Assembly: GCF_001434365.1 (NCBI RefSeq)
Contig: NZ_AZFN01000001.1
Span: 62,655-126,654, forward strand
Direction: 5' to 3'
DNA from: Limosilactobacillus gastricus DSM 16045
Lineage (GTDB): Bacteria; Bacillota; Bacilli; Lactobacillales; Lactobacillaceae
Length of the DNA stretch: 64,000 nucleotides
The notes below the pieces were generated by a model. That model was given only the letters and a program-made list of their open reading frames with translations. It made no database searches and was not told where the DNA came from. The translations under genes were made by a program, and so were the position numbers. Of the stretch, positions 56,224-64,000 are shown one piece after another. Every line of letters starts with the position of its first letter. Positions within the stretch are counted from its first letter, which is position 1.

Positions 56224-56252
56224 TGTACTTTTTTGAACAAGAGTGCTAGACT
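56224..56252 (+). promoter_or_regulatory. Promoter of the glycolytic cluster (gap)
   Basis: TTGTAC (56224-56229) and TAGACT (56247-56252) with a 17-base spacer, 39 bases before the gap start. No cggR repressor gene or clear operator is seen upstream. Confidence 0.55.
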
Positions 56253-56291
56253 ATACATGTAAATTATTTTCCTAAAGGAGGAACTTACAGT

Positions 56292-57302
56292 ATGACTGTA
56301 AAGATTGGTATTAACGGTTTTGGTCGGATTGGTCGTTTGGCTTTCCGGCGGATTCACGAACTAGGCGCTAAGGATATTGAAGTGGTTGCAATCAACGACT
56401 TGACTACTCCTGCAATGTTAGCATACTTACTTAAGTATGACTCAACTCATGGTGCCTTCCCTGGTGAAGTTAGTGCTACCGAAACTGGGATCGTTGTTGA
56501 TGGCAAGGAATACCCTGTATACGCAGAACGCGATGCAAAGGATATTCCTTGGGTTAAGAACGATGGTGTTCAATTCGTGCTTGAATGTACTGGATTCTAC
56601 ACTTCAGAAGAAAAGGCTAGTGCTCACCTTGAAGCCGGTGCAGAACGTGTCTTGATTTCAGCACCTGCTGGTAACATCAAGACTGTTGTGCCAGGTGTTA
56701 ACCTTGACACTTTAACTGCTGATGACAAGATCGTTTCAGCTGCTTCATGTACGACTAACTGTCTTGCACCAATGGCTTACTTCATGAACAAGAACTTTGG
56801 TGTTAAGGCTGGTACCATGACTACTATCCACGCCTTCACTTCAACTCAAATGATCTTGGATGGACCTCGTGGTAGCAAGATGCGTAACAACCGGACTGCT
56901 AGTGTTAACACTATTCCTCACTCAACTGGGGCTGCTAAGGCTATTGGTTTAGTTGTTCCTGAATTAAATGGTAAGCTTCAAGGACACGCTCAACGGGTTG
57001 GTGTTGTTGACGGTTCCTTAACTGAATTGGTAACGGTCTTAGACAAGAAGGTTACGGTTGAAGAAGTTAACGAAGCTATGAAGAAGGCTACTGAAGATAA
57101 CGAAGCCTTTGGTTACACTGAAGACGAAATCGTTTCAAGTGATATCATTGGTTCAACTTTCGGTTCAGTATTTGATCCTTCACAAACTGAAGTTACGACT
57201 GCCGGTGACACGCAATTAGTTAAGACGGTTGCTTGGTATGACAACGAATACGGTTTCACTTCAAACATGATCCGTACTTTGTTACACTTCGCAACTCTTT
57301 AA
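56292..57302 (+). CDS. gap: Glyceraldehyde-3-phosphate dehydrogenase
   Basis: Oxidises glyceraldehyde 3-phosphate to 1,3-bisphosphoglycerate with NAD+. The 336-residue protein has [14 protein letters not shown] at the N terminus, the catalytic cysteine in [13 protein letters not shown] and the [17 protein letters not shown] C-terminal motifs. Codon choice is strongly biased (GGT, GCT, AAC), as in a very abundant protein. The ATG follows AAAGGAGG. Confidence 0.98.
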   Translation: MTVKIGINGFGRIGRLAFRRIHELGAKDIEVVAINDLTTPAMLAYLLKYDSTHGAFPGEVSATETGIVVDGKEYPVYAERDAKDIPWVKNDGVQFVLECTGFYTSEEKASAHLEAGAERVLISAPAGNIKTVVPGVNLDTLTADDKIVSAASCTTNCLAPMAYFMNKNFGVKAGTMTTIHAFTSTQMILDGPRGSKMRNNRTASVNTIPHSTGAAKAIGLVVPELNGKLQGHAQRVGVVDGSLTELVTVLDKKVTVEEVNEAMKKATEDNEAFGYTEDEIVSSDIIGSTFGSVFDPSQTEVTTAGDTQLVKTVAWYDNEYGFTSNMIRTLLHFATL

Positions 57303-57323
57303 TGCGAATATTGTAGTCTCATG

Positions 57324-57354
57324 AAAGGTGGACGGAGCAATCCGCCCGCCTTTT
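57324..57354 (+). terminator. Hairpin between gap and pgk
   Basis: AAAGGTGG with CGGA (57324-57336) folds on TCCG with CCGCCTTT (57341-57353), one wobble and unpaired bases. With only a short T-tract it may be a partial terminator or an mRNA-stabilising stem that sets gap above pgk. Confidence 0.55.
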
Positions 57355-57371
57355 CACTAGGAGGGAAATGA

Positions 57372-58586
57372 ATGGCTAAATTAACAGTTGAAGACCTTCA
57401 ATTAGAAGGAAAAAAAGTTTTAATGCGGGTAGACTTTAACGTGCCAATTAAGGATGGGGTTGTTGGTGACGATAACCGGATCGTGGCCGCTTTGCCAACG
57501 ATCAACTATGTCCTTGATCATGGTGGCCGTGCGGTCTTGTTCTCACACTTGGGTCGGATTAAGTCAGAAGATGACAAGCCAGGTCTTTCAATGAAGCCAG
57601 TGGCTGCTAAACTTGAAGAACGGCTTGGTAAGCCTGTGCAATTCGTTCCAGCAACTGAGGGAACTGAATTAGAAACGGCGATTGATCAATTAGAAAATGG
57701 TCAAGTATTGGTCTTTGAAAATACCCGGTACGAAGACGTGGTTAATGGTGAATACGTTAAGCGTGAATCGGGAAATGATCCAAAACTTGGCGAATACTGG
57801 GCTTCTCTTGGTGATGTCTTTGTTAATGATGCCTTCGGGACAGCTCACCGTTCACACGCTTCCAATGTCGGCGTTGCAACGGCAATGAAGGCTAATGGTA
57901 AGCAAGCGGCCGCTGGATTCTTAATGGAAAAGGAAATTAAATTCCTTGGGAATGCGGTTGATAATCCAGTTCACCCATTTGTTGCAATTCTTGGGGGAGC
58001 TAAGGTTTCTGACAAGATTGGGGTTATTGATCACTTACTAAACAAGGCTGATAAGGTTATTGTTGGTGGTGGTATGACTTACACCTTCTATGCTGCCAAA
58101 GGAATTAAAATTGGTAATTCCTTAGTTGAAGAAGACAAGATTGATGTTGCTAAGGAAATTATGGCTAAGGCGGGCGATAAGTTAGTATTGCCAGTTGACA
58201 GTGTTGAAGCTGATAAGTTTGCTAATGATGCTGACACGAAAGTGGTTGAAGGCGACATTGATGATGGCTACATGGCTTTAGACATTGGTCCTAAGTCAGT
58301 TGCAGAATTTAAGGACGTGTTAAAGGATGCCAAAACCGTGGTTTGGAATGGACCAATGGGTGTCTTTGAAATGTCAAACTTTGCTAAAGGGACACTTGAA
58401 GTTGGTGAATTCTTAGGCACCTTAACGGATGCTACGACGATTGTTGGTGGTGGGGACTCCACCGCAGCCGCTAAACAATTAGGTATTTCGGATAAATTAA
58501 CTCACATCTCTACAGGTGGTGGGGCTTCCTTGGAATACCTTGAAGGTAAGACCTTACCAGGAATTGCCGCAATTTCTGACAAATAA
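57372..58586 (+). CDS. pgk: Phosphoglycerate kinase
   Basis: Transfers phosphate from 1,3-bisphosphoglycerate to ADP. The 404-residue two-domain protein has the [12 protein letters not shown]-terminal motif, the FSHLGR loop and the C-terminal nucleotide site [11 protein letters not shown]. Codon use is biased like gap. ATG 57372 follows GAGGGAA. Confidence 0.98.
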   Translation: MAKLTVEDLQLEGKKVLMRVDFNVPIKDGVVGDDNRIVAALPTINYVLDHGGRAVLFSHLGRIKSEDDKPGLSMKPVAAKLEERLGKPVQFVPATEGTELETAIDQLENGQVLVFENTRYEDVVNGEYVKRESGNDPKLGEYWASLGDVFVNDAFGTAHRSHASNVGVATAMKANGKQAAAGFLMEKEIKFLGNAVDNPVHPFVAILGGAKVSDKIGVIDHLLNKADKVIVGGGMTYTFYAAKGIKIGNSLVEEDKIDVAKEIMAKAGDKLVLPVDSVEADKFANDADTKVVEGDIDDGYMALDIGPKSVAEFKDVLKDAKTVVWNGPMGVFEMSNFAKGTLEVGEFLGTLTDATTIVGGGDSTAAAKQLGISDKLTHISTGGGASLEYLEGKTLPGIAAISDK

Positions 58587-58596
58587 TGATTAAATA

Positions 58597-58624
58597 AGAG
58601 GCTGGGGGACACCTAGCCTTTTTA
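58597..58624 (+). terminator. Hairpin between pgk and tpiA
   Basis: AGGCT (58599-58603) pairs with AGCCT (58615-58619) within a longer imperfect stem, followed by TTTTT. It is 19 bases before the tpiA start, so part of the transcription probably stops here. Confidence 0.6.
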
Positions 58625-58642
58625 TGTATGAGGAGGTTTAAG

Positions 58643-59398
58643 ATGCGTACTCCAATTGTGGCAGGAAATTGGAAAATGAATAAAACCGTTGCCGAATCGG
58701 TGGAGTTTGTTAGGCAGATTAAAACGGCCTTGCCCCCAGCAACGCAATTGGAAACCGCGCTTGCGGGGCAACCAATTGCTTTAACGGCTATGTTAGAAGC
58801 TGCACAGGGCAGCCCGTTAAAGATCGCTGCCGAAAATTGCTATTATCAAACCAGTGGTCCATACACTGGTGAGACAAGTCCGACTGCTTTGTATGCGGCG
58901 GGGATTCATCATGTTATTTTGGGTCATTCTGAACGGCGACAACTTTTTCATGAAGATGACCAACTCATCAACCGGAAAATTAAGGCGGCAATTGCAGCAG
59001 GAATTTGCCCCATTGTTTGTTGTGATGAGACGATGGGCCGCTTAATCACTAGTCAACGCGTCGAGTGGGTGGTAGCACGGATTTTGGATGATCTAAAAGG
59101 ACTTACCGCTCAACAAGCTGAGCAGGTGACGATTGCGTATGAACCGACTTGGGCCATTGGGTCAGGAGAAAGTGCCGATCCTAGCCAGGCCGAAGAGGGA
59201 TGTTACCTAATTCGCCAAACCTTGGGGCATATGTTTAATGAAACGGTGGCTAGACAGACGCGGATCCTCTATGGTGGTAGCATTACCCCTGATAATATTA
59301 AGCAAATGATGGCGAAACCAGATATTGATGGCGTCCTTGTTGGTGGGGCGAGTTTAGATCCGCGAACCTTCTTGGAACTCGTGAATTTTAATGACTAA
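58643..59398 (+). CDS. tpiA: Triosephosphate isomerase
   Basis: Interconverts dihydroxyacetone phosphate and glyceraldehyde 3-phosphate. The 251-residue TIM barrel keeps the catalytic K11 (GNWKMN), H95 (GHSERR) and E167 (AYEPTWAIGSGES) and the phosphate loop LVGGASLDP. ATG 58643 follows GAGGAGG. Codon use is much less biased than that of gap, pgk and eno (GCG, CCC, GGG and TTG are frequent), and the ICPIVCCDET strand is unusual. It may be less expressed or of different origin. Confidence 0.93.
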   Translation: MRTPIVAGNWKMNKTVAESVEFVRQIKTALPPATQLETALAGQPIALTAMLEAAQGSPLKIAAENCYYQTSGPYTGETSPTALYAAGIHHVILGHSERRQLFHEDDQLINRKIKAAIAAGICPIVCCDETMGRLITSQRVEWVVARILDDLKGLTAQQAEQVTIAYEPTWAIGSGESADPSQAEEGCYLIRQTLGHMFNETVARQTRILYGGSITPDNIKQMMAKPDIDGVLVGGASLDPRTFLELVNFND

Positions 59399-59403
59399 AA
59401 TCC

Positions 59404-59432
59404 TTGTTTTAAGATGCACAAAATAATACAAT
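59404..59432 (+). promoter_or_regulatory. Promoter of eno
   Basis: TTGTTT (59404-59409) and TACAAT (59427-59432) with a 17-base spacer. Downstream, in the leader, AAGCAAATTGCTT (59441-59453) is a small palindrome that could be an operator or a stem. Confidence 0.6.
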
Positions 59433-59484
59433 GAAACTGTAAGCAAATTGCTTGGAATTAAAGAAATAGAGGAGATCTATATAA

Positions 59485-60807
<1,323 letters not shown>

Positions 60808-60819
60808 TTTGCGCTTGTG

Positions 60820-60863
60820 AAAAAAGAGGTTCCGAACAATTTTAGTTCGGAACCTCTTTTTTG
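60820..60863 (+). terminator. Terminator after eno
   Basis: AAAAAAGAGGTTCCGAAC (60820-60837) pairs with GTTCGGAACCTCTTTTTT (60845-60862); strong stem and T-tract. Confidence 0.9.
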
Positions 60864-60940
60864 TTTGGATTAAATTTGCGAATGACTCCAGATTGCAATA
60901 TAATTCATGATTGTGAGGAAAAAAGATACGGAGGTTTGTG

Positions 60941-62344
60941 ATGAGTAATAAATCATCAGGTGCGCCTGAGTTGTCCCGTTCGATGACGGCAGGACAAATG
61001 GAAATGATTTCTCTAGGTGGTGCCATTGGAGTGGGGTTGTTCATGGGATCGACATCAACGATTAAATGGACCGGTCCTTCAGTTATCTTGGCCTATGCCT
61101 TAGTCGGGATAGTCTTGTATGTCGTGATGCGAGCTTTGGGTGAAATGATTTATATTAATCCCGGAACTGGATCGTTTGCCGATTATGCTGCCGAGTATGT
61201 GCATCCGATTTTTGGTTATCTCGCTAAATGGGCCAATGTGTTTGAGTACATAGTTGTTGGGATGTCAGAAGTCGTGGCGGCTACGGAATACTTACAATAT
61301 TGGTGGCCGCATTTACCAGCTTGGGTATCAGGGATTGTGATTATTCTCTTCTTAGCTCTCGCCAATTTAGTGAGTGTGAAAGCCTATGGAACGATGGAAT
61401 TTTATTTTGCCATGATTAAGGTGGTCACGATCATCCTAATGATCTTGCTAGGCTTTATGGTTATTTTCTTCGGCTTTGGTAATGGTGGACATCCGACTGG
61501 CTTTAGTAATTTATGGTCACACGGTGGCTTCTTTACGGGTGGCTGGACTGGTTTCTTTTTTGCCATGTCGATTGTCGTTGGTTCATATGAAGGGATTGAA
61601 CTACTGGGAATTTCAGCTGGTGAAGTAGCTAATCCGCAAGAAGCGATTGTTAAATCCGTTAAATCTGTCTTATTTCGAATTTTGATTTTCTATGTGGGAG
61701 CAATTTTTGTAATTGTGACCATTTATCCATGGAATCAACTGGGGAGTGTTGGCTCGCCTTTCGTTTCAACTTTTGCCAAAGTTGGGATTACAGCGGCGGC
61801 CTCGATTATTAATTTCGTGGTTTTAACGGCAGCTTTATCAGGTGCCAATTCCGGAATTTATTCTTCCAGTCGGATGTTGTTTAAATTAGCGCATGAAGGT
61901 GACGCCCCAAAGATCTTTGGCCGTATTTCCAAACGGATTATTCCTGATGCCGCGATCTTAGGAATCTCTGGTGGGATCTTAATTGGCTTCATTTTAGATA
62001 TTTTGGCTACGGTCTTTAATAAGTCGACTTCCAATATGTTTGTGGTGGTCTTCAGTTCATCGGTGTTACCAGGAATGATTCCTTGGTTCGTAATTTTGCT
62101 GGCCGAAATGCGGTTCCGGCGTAATAATCCCGAAATTATGGCGACGCATCCATTTAAATTACCTTTATATCCATTGTCCAATTATTTTGCCTTTGCAATG
62201 TTGACCTTGATTGTGATCTTTATGTTCGTCAATCCAGATACGCGAATTTCAGTTATTGTGGGTGCATTAGTTCTGATTGTGGCAACGATAGTTTACTTAA
62301 TTCGTTATGGTAAGGATGGTCATCCGGATCTTGATAAATCCTGA
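60941..62344 (+). CDS. Amino acid permease (APC superfamily, AAT type)
   Basis: A 467-residue membrane protein with about twelve hydrophobic segments. The substrate/cation loop IGVGLFMGS and the following GALGEM-type MRALGEMIYINPGTGSFADY are typical of amino acid-proton symporters related to CycA/AnsP. ATG 60941 follows GGAGG; an overlapping GTG at 60938 is less likely. Substrate cannot be told. A promoter is not obvious. Confidence 0.88.
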   Translation: MSNKSSGAPELSRSMTAGQMEMISLGGAIGVGLFMGSTSTIKWTGPSVILAYALVGIVLYVVMRALGEMIYINPGTGSFADYAAEYVHPIFGYLAKWANVFEYIVVGMSEVVAATEYLQYWWPHLPAWVSGIVIILFLALANLVSVKAYGTMEFYFAMIKVVTIILMILLGFMVIFFGFGNGGHPTGFSNLWSHGGFFTGGWTGFFFAMSIVVGSYEGIELLGISAGEVANPQEAIVKSVKSVLFRILIFYVGAIFVIVTIYPWNQLGSVGSPFVSTFAKVGITAAASIINFVVLTAALSGANSGIYSSSRMLFKLAHEGDAPKIFGRISKRIIPDAAILGISGGILIGFILDILATVFNKSTSNMFVVVFSSSVLPGMIPWFVILLAEMRFRRNNPEIMATHPFKLPLYPLSNYFAFAMLTLIVIFMFVNPDTRISVIVGALVLIVATIVYLIRYGKDGHPDLDKS

Positions 62345-62370
62345 CCTGATGATTAAAATGGGCGGTGTTT

Positions 62371-62396
62371 AGGAGCGAAAAATCGCTCCTTTTTTG
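62371..62396 (+). terminator. Terminator after the amino acid permease
   Basis: AGGAGCGA (62371-62378) pairs with TCGCTCCT (62383-62390), followed by TTTTTT. Confidence 0.85.
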
Positions 62397-62439
62397 TTGA
62401 AGTTGGAAGTGCTAAACTATTCTCGTAACGGAGGCTATG

Positions 62440-63984
62440 ATGAAAGAACAACGTTTAGTAACCTTAAAATATAATAATTTCCGGCAAATCGGTTTAGCGA
62501 TCGTGATTGGTTTATTGGCTGGATTAGTAGTTAGCTGTTTTCGCCTTTTGATCCAAAAGGCCTTAAATTTAGTCCTTTTATTATTCGAGTTCTTTCATCA
62601 TCAGCCAATCTGGTTGATTCCGTGGGCAGTTATCAGTGTGCTAATGGCACTTTTTTTAGGATGGCTTTGTCAAAATTATCCTGATATTAAGGGGTCGGGG
62701 ATTCCACAAGTGGAAGGTCAACTAATGGGCGAATACGAAGAAGCCTGGTGGCCCGTGTTATGGCGAAAATTTCTTGGCGGGGTCTTTGGCATTGGCGCTG
62801 GTTTGTTTTTAGGGCGTGAAGGTCCGTCCATTCAATTAGGTGCTACAGTTGGCCAAGGAATTGTCGAACGACGGACCTTGACTCCAGTTGAACGTCGAGT
62901 TGGTATTGCTAGTGGGGCGGCCGCTGGTTTGTCAGCCGCTTTTAATGCTCCCATGGCGAGCGCGATGTTTATTTTAGAAGAGGTCTATCATAATTTCTCG
63001 CCCTTAGTCTGGATGTCAGTGTTTATTAGTGCCTTGTGTTCCAATTTTGTTTCCATGCAATTTTTTGGCTTACGTCCGGATCTAGATGTTGCTCATGAAG
63101 CTGTGTTACCGGCTGGTCAGTATTGGCAATTACTCCTGTTAGGAATTGTTTTGGGGGTCATGGGACGCTTATATCAGTATGTCGTTGTCCGCTTAGGGAA
63201 GTGGAGTCGACTAGTAAAATGGTTTAAACCCCAATGGTATCCAATTGTTCCTTTTCTGTTAGTGATTCCCATTGCCTGGTATTTACCCATCACTTTAGGG
63301 GGCGGCAATGAGTTAATTGTCAATTTAACGAAATTACCGGTCTCGGTTTGGTTCTTCTTGGGGTTGTTCGTCTTACGCTTCGTCTTTTCAATGATTTCAT
63401 ACGGGGCTGAAATTCCAGGCGGGATCTTTTTGCCCATTTTGACCCTTGGAGCCGTACTCGGCGCATTTTATGGGGCTTTCATGATTCGATTTATGGGCTT
63501 TCCCCAAAATCTATTACCTAACTTTATTATTTACGCAATGGCGGGATATTTTGCCTGCATTAGTAAAGCACCTTTTACGGCCATTTTATTAATTACTGAA
63601 ATGGTTGGTTCTTTAGCTCATTTAATGCCCTTGGCGGTAGTTTCAATGGTGGCCTATTTGGTCGTTGATTTATTGAATGGCCAACCGGTTTATAATGAGA
63701 TGTTGCAAAACTTTTTACAACATAAAAAGATTATGTTTAAAGGGATGACCCAGATGACAACTTCCATTTATGAAGGCTCGCGCTTAGTGGACAAGATGAT
63801 TAAAGAAGTTGAATGGCCAGCTGGTTGCCTAATTTTAAGCATTTGGCGGGGTGAAGAACAGATCATTCCTCGTGGTGATACGAAGTTGAAGGTTGGGGAT
63901 ACTTTAATCATTGAATTAACTGATCAGGATCAACAAGCACATAAAGCGACTATTAATCAATGGGCGCATGAGATGGTAGTGTAA
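62440..63984 (+). CDS. ClC family chloride channel/transporter with C-terminal TrkA-C (RCK) domain
   Basis: A 514-residue membrane protein. The ClC signatures are GSGIPQVEGQL, GREGPSIQLG (with the gating glutamate kept, as in Cl-/H+ exchangers) and the GIFLPILTLGA motif. After the membrane part comes a cytosolic TrkA-C-like domain (about residues 435-510, PRGDTKLKVGDTLIIEL). It may buffer pH or balance charge; its regulation by the C-terminal domain is unknown. ATG 62440 is preferred over 62437 by distance from CGGAGG. The remaining 16 bases hold nothing. Confidence 0.92.
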   Translation: MKEQRLVTLKYNNFRQIGLAIVIGLLAGLVVSCFRLLIQKALNLVLLLFEFFHHQPIWLIPWAVISVLMALFLGWLCQNYPDIKGSGIPQVEGQLMGEYEEAWWPVLWRKFLGGVFGIGAGLFLGREGPSIQLGATVGQGIVERRTLTPVERRVGIASGAAAGLSAAFNAPMASAMFILEEVYHNFSPLVWMSVFISALCSNFVSMQFFGLRPDLDVAHEAVLPAGQYWQLLLLGIVLGVMGRLYQYVVVRLGKWSRLVKWFKPQWYPIVPFLLVIPIAWYLPITLGGGNELIVNLTKLPVSVWFFLGLFVLRFVFSMISYGAEIPGGIFLPILTLGAVLGAFYGAFMIRFMGFPQNLLPNFIIYAMAGYFACISKAPFTAILLITEMVGSLAHLMPLAVVSMVAYLVVDLLNGQPVYNEMLQNFLQHKKIMFKGMTQMTTSIYEGSRLVDKMIKEVEWPAGCLILSIWRGEEQIIPRGDTKLKVGDTLIIELTDQDQQAHKATINQWAHEMVV

Positions 63985-64000
63985 TGTTTTAATAGGTTGT

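Noticed and set aside
61858..62181. Antisense 107-codon frame inside the amino acid permease
   Set aside because: No ribosome binding site or domain; overlaps the well-supported permease gene.

Overview
The window is a stretch of ordinary core chromosome from a low-to-moderate GC Gram-positive bacterium, almost certainly a member of the Lactobacillaceae. The signs are a FabT-controlled type II fatty acid cluster of the Lactobacillus type (fabZ-fabT-fabH-acpP-fabD-fabG-fabF-accB-fabZ-accC-accD-accA-fabI), HPr kinase, Rex, WhiA/YvcK/RapZ, YabA, DarA, a CtsR box, class Ib nrdHEF and strong AGGAGG ribosome binding sites. The genus cannot be fixed from the sequence alone. Most genes lie on the + strand. 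I see no phage, insertion sequence, CRISPR array, rRNA or plasmid functions, and no gene-free stretch longer than about 300 bases.

Layout. 1-2985 (- strand): nrdH-nrdE-nrdF with a promoter and tandem NrdR boxes. 3122-10469: tadA, the SRP RNA, then dnaX-ybaB-recR-tmk-darA-holB-yabA-rsmI and an acyl-ACP thioesterase; dnaX carries a slippery A7 heptamer that could yield a short gamma form. 10483-13996: galE, then overlapping tsaB-rimI-tsaD. 14007-16190: a small accessory island with a metal-dependent amidohydrolase/decarboxylase and a multi-pass membrane protein on the - strand, divergent from a TetR regulator. 16214-26109: the fatty acid synthesis operon. 26118-27718: bioY and a frameshifted birA behind a possible BirA operator. 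27717-30492: an ABC-F ATPase and rex.

30652-38404: secA, prfB with its programmed +1 frameshift, pspC-like, hprK, lgt, gpsA, galU. 38485-43686: trxB, a DHA2 drug exporter, a Cof-type HAD phosphatase, pgm and a small membrane protein. 43703-49255: SOS-type uvrB-uvrA and a NUDIX hydrolase. 49332-52203: rapZ-yvcK-whiA. 52211-54495: clpP, with CtsR and CIRCE-like sites, divergent from a POT peptide transporter. 54581-54763: tRNA-Arg(CCG) and tRNA-Leu(CAG). 54823-56039: a frameshifted Gfo/Idh/MocA oxidoreductase and a small basic protein. 56224-60863: gap-pgk-tpiA-eno. 60941-63984: an amino acid permease and a ClC chloride transporter.

How it fits together. Acetyl-CoA carboxylase (AccBCDA) and the Fab enzymes make acyl-ACP under FabT; biotin for AccB would come through BioY and be attached by BirA. 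GalE, GalU and Pgm form a sugar-nucleotide route, HprK links catabolite control to glycolysis, and the lower glycolytic genes are clustered and highly biased in codon use, except tpiA. Two genes (birA and the Gfo/Idh oxidoreductase) are broken by single-base losses in homopolymer runs. That may be biology, but it is also the typical signature of sequencing error, and reads should be checked before either is treated as a true pseudogene. The least ordinary material is the amidohydrolase/membrane protein/TetR island, the dnaX slippery site, the layered control upstream of clpP, and the SOS-box-plus-hairpin leader of uvrB.
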